This document shows, piece by piece, positions 11,106-21,400 of a stretch of DNA of 64,000 nt. The stretch's first letter is position 1. Each line of letters opens with the position of its first letter. Where the stretch lies: the NCBI RefSeq assembly GCF_036785885.1, contig NC_092317.1, positions 312,501 through 376,500 on the forward strand. The letters run 5' to 3'. A program made the position numbers and the translations under genes. The stretch comes from Coffea arabica. Lineage: Eukaryota; Streptophyta; Magnoliopsida; Gentianales; Rubiaceae. The notes beneath the pieces were generated by a model that saw only the letters and a program-made list of their open reading frames with translations, did no database searches and had not been told where the DNA came from.

Positions 11106-13606
11106 GAAACATACCTCCTAAAGACTAGCACCGGTGGTACGCCGAATGATTTGACCAAAACACTTTTTATGCGGACACAATTGCCTCCTTAATTTTGGTA
11201 CCAAACGACTTCATTTTATACCGATGCTGCTTTTCTCTGCTAAATAAAAACAGTTCCACTCTCAGTGCTACCTTGCTACATAAAAACAAATTTCTATCTA
11301 AAATCACAAAATAATAGTAAAATACATTTAAAAATTTCACCAACATCCAATTTATCAGTGAAGTGCCCATAAAAATGGGTACAAAAGTGAACCATAAAAA
11401 AAGGAAAAAGAAGCACTACATGATTTTTTTTTTTTTTTTTTGCATCCAATAGATGTACCATTGCTAGTTGTAAAAGGAAAAAAAATTCATTTAACAAGTG
11501 GACATAAATAAGTGAAAGGCAAAACAAAAAAAAAATACAAGATAACAACACTTCGTAAATAGGGGAATATAGAACCACATTACTACAAGATAACAACGAA
11601 AAGAGAAAACCAAGTATGAAACTCAAAAACCACAAGCACATACACTTTTTATAAATTAAAAAAAAGCAATATATAGAGAAGTAATGACAGGAAAACTAAA
11701 TTATGCTTGAATTACTGAAAAAATTGTGTAAAATGGCATTTTTATCATACATATCAGATAAATTATGCAAAATGACATTTTTCCAATCACATAATTGTCA
11801 TGTGATGGTTTTTCCTCTAATGGAAAGGTGAATTTGGAACAAAAATTTTATTTGTTATTGTAAAACAATAAAATTGCCAACACAACATAAATTATCTAAT
11901 GGCATAATGGTCTTTTTTATTGGTTGCATCTATATCTATATAAATTTGAGAAGGGGCTTTAATATGGTTAAGTCAAAATGCTTCCAACCCTTCATTAAAT
12001 TTTTTATAGAATTTTGATTTTTTAAAAATTGTTATATATCCTTTCATGTCTTTTGAATTCAAAAGTAAGAAGTGGCTTCACTTATATTGGGATTTGGTTT
12101 AAAATCTATTCATTTGAGGCTAAATAAAATGAAAACATCATCACCAAACCTACTCAAAGTAAAAAAATAAATAATAATTTATTTTACCCTTTAACTTAAT
12201 AATTCTAACTAAGAGGGCAAATTATATAGAAAAAAAATAATATTCACTAGTCATGGATTAAAAAAATCAAGAATGATACGATTCATGAAACCTTAATTAT
12301 GAAATCACTAACTAATAAACAAAGTACTACTAGCCTTTAGATATGAAAATTTTTGTTTGAAATCTTTATTTTTGACAAAAAATAATAAAAAATAATTGCA
12401 ATTCTATCAAAATTAAAAAGAATAACAATACGGCTTAAGGGAAAAATATAGGCCATTTTACCTAAATTGTATCTACTTAATTTGTATATATCTTATCCAA
12501 ATCCGACCCTAATTAAATTTGAATAAGAGTATAAAACCCAAGCGCTAAGAATAGCTGTAGGTATTATTGATTATTTTATGTACTTTTATTGTTTTCTTCA
12601 TATGTAAATATGGAACTGCTATGCCATTTTTATATAGATTTTTTTTGTAGTAGTTGGGGGTATTATAAGATATTATTAGTTTTTTGTTTGCATTTTCAAA
12701 TACAAATACTATATTGTAAAAATATTAGACCAAAATTGCATATTTTCTTTTGCTTCAAATTTTATCTTTTCAATTTTATTTTGAAAGTACAAATATAAGT
12801 ATATTTTAAGTGTAAGACCAAATTGCAAGTTATGGAAAATTTTTCTTTTATTTCAAATTTTAACTCTTCAATTTTGGGGTTGATTATGGATTCAACTTCT
12901 CATTTGAAATTTTGAATTATTCAATTCAAAATTTATATGAGCAATAACTAAACTTGGTATTTTTATACTTTTGTATTTAATTTTCATTTTTTATTTTACT
13001 TGCCAAATTCACTTTATAATAGTGTAACAATGACAATGTGTTAAGTTATATTTTGAATAAAGAATGGAAAAATTAGGACTCTTAGACCAATAAATATGAG
13101 AAATACCGATTACAATTAATGCAAAAAGAAAATCCAAACACATAGAGCATGTTATATACACATATGTATATAATTCTTATAAGTATATAAGAGAAAACTA
13201 TATATTTTTTATAACATAATATATCTCAAATGAAAAACTTTGATATTACTTTATTTTGATTTGGCAGGTAAAAGATCAAGAGAGAAGTAGAGGAAAGGGA
13301 AATGAAGGAAATTGGCTGTGGGGGAATAGGGTTTGGGAGAATGATGAGATTTGAATTTGAATCCTTCCGCTTATATTAAAAAAAAAAAAAGAAAATTACT
13401 TGACGTATCCAATAACAAAAAGGAGAATAAAGAGAAAAGGTGGGCCGACGGATAGTTGTGGTCCTATCATTCATTTTTTGGGCTATCTCATAAGTCCATA
13501 CCTCATCGGGTGAGGAATCCTCCACTTTCTCAACATGGCCGATACGTGTTTGGCACAAACCAACAAAGTTGGTGGAAAACCAAAAAGTCAAAAAGGAAAG
13601 AGGTTT
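11106..13606. other. Intergenic, AT-rich, no gene; upstream region of NSA2
   Basis: Nothing coding is supported. 11876-11935 repeats sequence found at 2331-2390. The stretch 12000-13260 is very AT-rich and featureless to the eye. From about 13440 the composition rises toward the NSA2 start and probably holds its promoter. Confidence 0.5.
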
Positions 13607-13615
13607 CTAGGGTTT
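13607..13615 (-). promoter_or_regulatory. Telo-box upstream of NSA2
   Basis: The plus strand reads CTAGGGTTT, the complement of AAACCCTAG, about 150 bp before the NSA2 start codon. Telo-boxes are a known promoter element of plant ribosome and translation genes. The functional role here is inferred from position. Confidence 0.5.
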
Positions 13616-13766
13616 GGATGAAATAGTACTCCACTGTAATAGTCGTCCTGGGGAGCTGGAGCCCTGACTCCGGAGGAGGCGGAGGAGGAACCAGAAAAGC
13701 TCAAAGCCTTTGTTCATTTTCTCTCTTCAAGTGTATCAACAATAACGAAAGTAGTAATAATCAATC

Positions 13767-16527
13767 ATGGTATGATTTTTTTAGTATGATGATTTGTGTT
13801 TGTTTTGTACGGTACAAATTATATATTCATTAGAATTTGCTGTAAACCTAACCAAATAAACGTTATTTGGGGGTGGGGGTGCTGGCGGGGAGTGCAGCCG
13901 CAGGGAGATTATATAGAGCTTCACAGGAAGAGAAATGGCTACCGCCATGACCACTTCCAGCGCAAACGCAAGAAGGAAGCTCGTGAAGTTCACAAGCGCT
14001 CCCAATTTGCCCAAAAGGTCCCTTCTTTCTTCCCCTCTCTTCTGTCCCTCCCTCTATGCTTTTCTAATTCCTCAATGACGAGATTCTCTTTTTTTTTTTC
14101 ACACATCCATTTTCCATTTTCGGCAGGCGCTGGGTATTAAGGGTAAGATGTTTGCTAAGAAGCGATATGCCGAGAAAGCCCTCATGAAGAAAACGTATGC
14201 TTCTCCATCACTTTTCACTCTTATTATCTTTCTTTCCTTTTTTTTGGTAAGCATCTTTTTGTTGTTATCTGCACTATTTATTCATGCTAACTTGCAATTG
14301 GATTTACACCCCTCCTATGTTGGATATTTTTACTTGTTAGATCTTTCTAGGCTTTTGTTTTCTTCTTTTATATGTCTACTCGTTAAGTTCAAGAGCTTAA
14401 TCACAATCAAGTCGTTTTGACGCTGGGCGCAGTATCAGTTGCAACATTTCCCTTTGCTTACTTTAATAGAACCCTAAGATGAGATGGTCATTAGTTTATT
14501 AGCTGTCGATAATATGGGGCTTTTGGTTTACACCTTTTCCTTTTGCATTGCTGTGTGACAGTTTGGCTATGCATGAGGAGTCATCAGCCCGGCGCCAGGT
14601 TGAAGATGATGTCCATGAAGGAGCTGTTCCTGCTTATCTACTTGATCGTGAATCTACTACTAGAGCCAAGGCACCCTTTTTTCATTACCATTCTCTAGTT
14701 CTTGCTTATATTGTTCGTACAACTGATTGCTGATTTTCATCTATCTTCCTTTTTGTTAGGTTCTCAGCAACACTATAAAGCAGAAGAGGAAAGAAAAAGC
14801 TGGAAAATGGGATGTACCTCTTCCCAAGGTGGGTGCCTCAGTTTGTTAGGCTTGCCTTGCATTTTGGATATCACTGTCTTTCGCAATCGCTGAAAGAATT
14901 AAATGATGTCACCCCCCGGCGGGATTTGTGGCAGTTTGATTTTCATGTCCATATCCCATAATGTACAGCTTGCAGTAACTTGGCTTACTCTAAGCTAAGT
15001 TGTTATTCTACACACTTGTCTCTTCATCCTCGGTTGGTTTGCCAATCCCAGAAAACTCTTGGCCCATGTCATTACGTGCTTCTAAATTTTGGGTGTATAA
15101 AAGCACAAAGGCAGATAAAACCTGACAGCAAAAATTAGTAAAGTTCTCAACGTATGAAATGTCTAAAAGCTTATATGATGCATAAATCAGAGAAAATTTC
15201 ATTCATTTATTTTTTTTTTTGGGGGGGGGGGGTTGCAGCTGTCTAATTGATGGTATGTTTCCTAGGATCTTTAAGTAGAATGATGGATGTCTGGCTTCAG
15301 TTGTACATGAACCAAGGCAACTTTGCCAAGGAGATCAATTCCCTGCTGGTTTCCTCTTTTCCCTGTTGCCAATGTTTGTGATTGGCTTGTATGGGACTTG
15401 TCTTGGCTGTTGGAGTTACACTTTTGTTGAGAACCATACCAGCTGGGGAGCCAATATCACTTTAGTTAGCTCGAGTTTTCCTCTCTCTCTCTCTAAAGGA
15501 AAAAAATTCTAGGTTCTCCCCTTTTTGTTTAAGGAAGTTTTTTTGGGAAAATTGCCCCTACCTTCCATGTTTCTGTTGCTTTAATCATCTCCCGACTTGA
15601 ATCATCCAGTTGCCTCCTGACATTTTTGAAGTAGTTAAGATTTTAGGCAAAAAGGGGGGAGCTTTTGGAAGTTGGCCTTGTAGAAGCACAAGTTTTCCTG
15701 AGACATTTTGCTGGTTGCTAAATTCCTGGTTGTCATGTGGTTGTGAATTTCTTATACTTGAATTAATCAACTTTCTCATTGTTAGTTCTTTGATATATAG
15801 GTCCGCCCTGTAGCTGAGGATGAGATGTTCAGAGTAATCAGATCTGGGAAAAGGAAAAGTAAGTAATTTACCTGTCGCTTGCGTTATTTAGTTCTTTGTG
15901 TATGTTCAAATGTGCATTGCGCGAGTCAACAGTGAAATTTTGTTTACTGGCATGCTGTTTTTTTTTTTGGGGTTTATTCACAGCAAAGCAGTGGAAGAGG
16001 ATGATCACTAAAGCGACTTTTGTGGGTCCAAGTTTTACAAGGAAGCCACCCAAATATGAGCGGTTCATCCGACCAACCGGTTTAAGGTTCACCAAGGCTC
16101 ACGTGACTCATCCTGAACTTAAATGTACCTTCAATCTTGAAATTATTGGAGTGAAGAAAAATCCCAATGGTCCAATGTATACATCTCTTGGTGTTGTAAC
16201 CAAGGGAACTATAATTGAGGTACACATCTAAATCTGATGTTGCATAAATATTTAGTTTTTCAGGTTGAGTGATGTATAATTGCTAATGTATTCTGACTTG
16301 AATATCAGGTGAATGTCAGTGAATTAGGTCTTGTAACTCCTGCAGGAAAAGTTGTTTGGGGTAAGATTGTCCTTTCATTTTTGTCTCGGAAACTAGGAGG
16401 GGCCCTTCATTTCAGTTTTTAGTTGTGTGTTCTTATTGTCATTTGTGTTTTCAATGCAGGAAAGTATGCTCAAGTGACAAATAATCCTGAGAATGATGGT
16501 TGTATAAATGCTGTCTTGCTTGTGTAG
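13767..16527 (+). CDS. NSA2: Ribosome biogenesis protein NSA2 homolog (9 exons)
   Basis: NSA2 is a conserved nucleolar factor needed for 27S pre-rRNA processing and 60S subunit assembly. Exons: 13767-13769 (only the ATG), 13898-14017, 14127-14194, 14562-14670, 14760-14828, 15801-15858, 15984-16219, 16309-16360 and 16460-16527. The joined product starts [20 protein letters not shown], which is near-invariant among eukaryotes. A basic N-terminal half with [12 protein letters not shown] and [19 protein letters not shown] follows. The C-terminal S8e-like part has [20 protein letters not shown] and ends [15 protein letters not shown], also highly conserved. About 260 residues matches the family. 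Two oddities: the initiator codon sits alone in its own exon, and intron 4 starts with GC instead of GT. The 3' end faces the AHL-like gene. Identity is very secure. Confidence 0.96.
14671..14759 (+). other. GC-AG intron in NSA2
   Basis: The conserved protein requires ...TTRAK followed by VLSNTIKQK. That forces exon 4 to end at AAG (14668-14670) and exon 5 to start at GTT (14760). The intron therefore begins GCACCC and ends TTGTTAG. GC-AG introns are a known minor class of U2-type introns, but the donor here matches the consensus poorly beyond position 2. Reading on through the intron meets a TGA at 14731-14733. Confidence 0.85.
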
Positions 16528-16961
16528 GAATGGAGAGACATTTTGTATGACCGACTCTGGAGTTTTACTGACGCACCGATGATGTTTCTACTTATACCTA
16601 CCATCTACCTACTTTTGTTCGTCATTTTTGTTAGTTGCTTAATATGACTACAAAATTTTACTGTACTATGAATTGAACATAGCATACGTTACTTTGGCGA
16701 ATGGCCGCGATTCCTCATTGTTTTGTGTTTAATACTCAAAAGAATGAGCGATTCATGGGAAGGCATTTGTGGGCGATCGGTTTGTTAGGAGGTTACAGGA
16801 CCAAGTTGACGGAAGTTGCCTGCCATATGCCTCGATGTTGTGCCTCATTTACTTGCTCTGCTAAATCTGTCTATAATCGCTGCATTGTCTGGTGAACGAA
16901 CTGATAAGGCTAACTTTCCTTGGGGAGTCCCAATAATATCATGCCTAGTGTTATTTTCGAG
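16528..16961 (+). other. NSA2 3' UTR and flank
   Basis: Sequence just after the stop codon is T-rich and typical of a plant 3' UTR. No further gene is seen before the hAT-like element whose target duplication starts at 16954. Confidence 0.5.
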
Positions 16962-17867
16962 TAGAGGTGGCAATTTGTCCCAAGTTTCAATGGATTACTC
17001 ATGCCCATGGGGACTTTGGGCGGGATGGGTACTGAAATTTAATATTGAGTTTAAAATGAGACAAATCTTAATTGTACCCATTAATTGATGGAAAATTTTG
17101 AGAAATACTTGGGTACCCATTGGACTCAAATAGCAAGGGTTTTGTTTGGATTAGCTATTTTTTGGGGGTATTTTTGAAATATTTTATTATAGTAGTGTAT
17201 ATGAAAAATTTTTACTATAAAATTTTTTTGAAATATTTGATATACTAATATGGATGGGATGTTTTTTGAGTTATTGTATATTACTGTAATATTGTATTTG
17301 AAAAACTTATTTTTTGAAAAAATAGCCAATCCAAACGGAGTCTTAGATTCAAAAATTATATTTAACAATTTTTATAGTCATACCAATAAATATAATCTAG
17401 TAGTCTTCCTAGTCATTATCCACAAGAATTTTCAACATTTCAATCAGTTTAAACCTGTCATCCTTGGATAATGATGAGAATAAATATTCAACACTCTAAG
17501 TACCTTGGCCATCTTGATATATGTTGGAATATGGCTGTATATCTATCTTTTCCTTTATTTGTTAATCCAATTTTTGGTGGGAATCCTGAGTATAAAGCAC
17601 TTGCATGTTTATTTAATAAAACTAAAAGAAATTTAATAAATCAAAAATATTAAAATTATATAAAAAATAAAAAATGAATTAAAGGAAAAAAATATGTAGA
17701 AAATAGATTTGGGTATTGGGCGGGATCAATCTAAACTCATCCCAAAGTGATCCCGCCCAAATTAGTCCCAAAACACATGTGGGTAAGGTTGGGTCCAAAC
17801 CCATATGACTCGGTTCCATCTCAAACCCAAGCAAATCTCGCCCATCCCGCCCATTTTGCCACCTCTA
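16962..17867. mobile_element. Non-autonomous hAT-like element with 8-bp target duplication and a nested MITE
   Basis: The ends are TAGAGGTGGCAATTTG and CATTTTGCCACCTCTA, and both sides are flanked by TTTTCGAG (16954-16961 and 17868-17875). The 906-bp body has no transposase. A smaller element lies inside at about 17138-17345, with inverted ends TTTGGATTAGCTATTTTTT and AAAAAATAGCCAATCCAAA, so it inserted after or within the hAT copy. The termini resemble the 9987-10679 element (GGTGGCAATT) but the interiors differ. Confidence 0.85.
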
Positions 17868-18038
17868 TTTTCGAGTAGCATGTCAAAATACGCAGGCTTC
17901 ACACCTTTTTTTTTTTCTTTGTTCTCGTGTTTGATTCATTTTCTTTATTCAAGGTGTAACCCTTTTAATAGTGATCTTCCTTTGCATTTAGAAATTACAC
18001 CATCTGATGCAAAAGATTTTCATCTAACTACAATACCC

Positions 18039-18228
18039 TTTTTTTTTTTTTTCGCAACGATAGATGTCCTATAAACTATTCTAGCCTAATCTAAAGGAAG
18101 GGGTAAGGGGAATGATCAATTAAGACCAGTCACAAACTGCGGCAAATTTTTGTGGGAGGCGAAGGTTGAACCCCAGAACTCCAGCATCACCGTTGAGGTG
18201 ATGACCACTGGACCAAATGGCCAGCGGC
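18039..18228 (-). mobile_element. tRNA-derived SINE with 16-bp target duplication
   Basis: Read on the minus strand this 190-bp element begins GAGCCGCTGGCCATTTGG. It has an A box (TGGTCCAGTGG, plus positions 18205-18215) and a B box (GGTTCAACC, plus 18164-18172) at tRNA-like spacing, and ends in an A-rich tail seen as the T run at 18039-18052. Both sides carry TCTAACTACAATACCC (18023-18038 and 18229-18244), a perfect duplication of the length made by LINE-driven retroposition. The perfect duplication suggests a fairly recent insertion. It lies between the 3' ends of NSA2 and the AHL-like gene. Confidence 0.9.
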
Positions 18229-18481
18229 TCTAACTACAATACCCACGCTTATGAAAATCATTTTTTGTAGTTTCACGTTCATGCGTCCAAACCTAGACAG
18301 AACATGAGGAAAGTAAGCCGCAAAAGTGCATGCTGCCAAGTCTACATGTCTGAAATGCATGAAAACATCCATCAAACAAAGAGACACCTGAAACTAATTC
18401 CCTCGTCCGAAAAACATAACCAGAGCCAATATTGAAAAGGCCAGATCATTGGGCGGCTTTGCCGATTCTTATCTCTGTTCT

Positions 18482-21400
18482 TCATGCATCATGGATGAAG
18501 GTAAGCACTGCAACCTGCAATAGAACCACGCAAGTACAAGAATACTTCTTGTTAAACCAAGCCTCCTATGCTGACACATAACCAAGACACTTACAAACAT
18601 GAGATAAGCCGACACAATTTCAAGAAACTATGAAGTAGAAATTCCACGAGTCGAGTACATCATTTCCTGGCAAATGAGGAGAGAGAATCACAAGGGAGAT
18701 AAGCAATGTAACTTCAGGTTCAGAAGCTCTCTATGCCTCCTATGACATGGGAAGGCAGAGAATTGAAAAGTGAAGTCAAATTACAGATGAATCTGATTAA
18801 ACAAAGCTGGCAAACAAATGGATCAGCTATGTACTTTAAGAATACAGGAGTAAGTGAGTACTATAGGCTAATGGACAAGAACAGGACCTCACAGCAAGTA
18901 TCTAAACGATGAAGTGAACACGGAAGACAAACGGAAAGGACGATCTTTGCAGAAGTTATATTCAACAGATAACAGTATACAAAAGAGAAAGACATTCTTA
19001 ACCCGAGACTCAAACATCAAGAACAAAAGATGGAACTAGAAATGGAAAGTTTGCACCTGAAGAGGTGTGGCAGCAATCAGCGAACCAATCACAGGGCCAC
19101 CGAAAACCCCACCATCTGGATCACGAAAGGTCAATTTTAAACTGTCCGACAGCTGCACCTGGCCGTTGTTAGAAACGAAGAAGAAGCCTGAGAGACGAAC
19201 TATCTCATATAGTCCCTGCACATGTGAGCTTCTGAATGAATCTTCAGCACTTGTATGTTTGCATATAGATATGTATATGGACTGAAAGAAATATCAAGCA
19301 GTTGAGCAACAGCAATAACCAAAGGTCAGAACTACTCCAACAATTATACCAAGCTGAGGTGCATTTAGATAGCAGTGTCTAAGATATCAACCTGAGGTCC
19401 TAAAATCATGAATGCGTCCATTTTTCAACCCCAATACAATCAGGCGAAATTTCAAAACGAAAGCCGATTTTTCCCACCTTTCCTGATCAAAAGATCAGGC
19501 TTCTTCTACAAACTGAAGAGTTCCAACTAAATATGAAATTACATGTAAAGAGGGTCCTTCACTACAATTTTTTCCCCAAATTTCAGCCTGAACAACATTA
19601 TCCTTCTGACAGAGAGGCTGAAGTTTTCCAACCTCAAGCTTCCTTCAGTTATATTTTATACACACATACACATATGTGTGTATGTATGTAAAGATCAAGC
19701 TTAAAATTGTTACCATGTGATACTAAGTGACACCCTCTAGGGGCAATCAAATTACCATTCCCTATTGCAAAGATGTTATTATAACATCACTGCTGATATT
19801 TAGCCTGAGATTCAACTGTCACACAATAACAAGCAAAGCAATTGCAAAATTGAGAGAAAGCAAAAAGATACAACCTCAAAAATGACTTGTGCTCCTCGCA
19901 TGTTCATTCTAGGACCGGATATGGCACCTTGTGCTGACAAAATCACACAGAGACAAGAATGACCTCTGAATTGTGATGGAAATCTTCGATGGACTTGAAA
20001 ATAATACTGAATCTTCTCGCCCACGCCCTACAAGCGGAATAACATACAACAATGATAAGCATATAGCAATAACTCCCAAAAGAACACACACACACACACA
20101 TGCATGCGCACAAAAAGAAAGATATCTTAACTGATTCACCACATTAATTCCATGAACATGCTCATGGATATATTTTATCTAGATAATAACATGAAATGCT
20201 CATGGATAAACCACTCTTGAACATCTTGATTCCCAAAACAGAGAAAAAACCACTACAGTTTCCAAGATGCTTTTATGTTCCAAAAAAAGAAATGCCAGAT
20301 GCACAGTGCATATGCTTTGTCAATCCTAATTTAAAACCATTGTTGACTTTCTTCTATCAGGTTATCTATCATCAGCTTTTACAGATCTTTTCTCAATTCT
20401 TAAAAGCTTCAACACTTACTTTTATATGGCAACATTCACTACTGTTCTTATTCCACCAAGTGTTTATCAAATAAAATATAAAACAGTAGTATATCAGACC
20501 GCTCCTAGAAAAGTTGTGCAATTAAAAGATAAAGAAATTAAGTCATACTACAATATCCAGTTCAAGTTGGATAACTGACTGCTGATAGGATAGTTTAAGA
20601 ATTTTTTTGCTTCCCCATTTAAGAAGTATTTGTTGAACAAAGTCTTCATTAAATGAAAATAAGGACGAAATGAGAAATGGTACTGTAAGATTAAGCTGGA
20701 AAGGTCTATGCTGAATGGAGCTGAATAGGGTAGTCATGAAGGTGTCAGATTCATTTTCTAAAATGTTAATACACAAACACAGCACCAAAGACTTTTTAGA
20801 GTCGTGTATGAGGGGGTGTCTTACATGCTCATTTTTAATTAACCAAATATGATAACACCTCTGAATGAAAATAATTTTTTTTTTTTTTTTTTTCTATAAA
20901 TGGTGGTGCGCACGGTAAAACCATACATAAGAAAGGTAAGAAAAGAGAGGAAGAATTAACATCACAAGTAGAGACCAACCATTGTCTGACTCATGATGAA
21001 TAGACCATTGTCTTTATTATCATTCACAATGCATAGATACTAGTTGAAGATGCCTTTCATGTGTCTCATATCAATTACATTATACTTATCCCTTACATTA
21101 TTGTTACATCTCCTTCATGCACATTAATCCATTGTGTCTAGACATTCTTGAAATAAGACTACCTTCTATATCCTTCTACGTATCTCAATATCAAATCAAG
21201 AGTAGTCAATAGACTTTGTGTTGCTATTGCGTATATTAAATTTCAGACGGAAAACTTTTATGTAGATGCATTGGTCGCTAACAGGCCAACTTATTCATGA
21301 AGCCACTTTGATTAAATTAGATTAGTATTTTTGATAATCTTCTTGAAGGAAAAAAAAAAAAAAAAAAAAACTAACTGGTCATCTTCTTGAAAGAAAAAAA

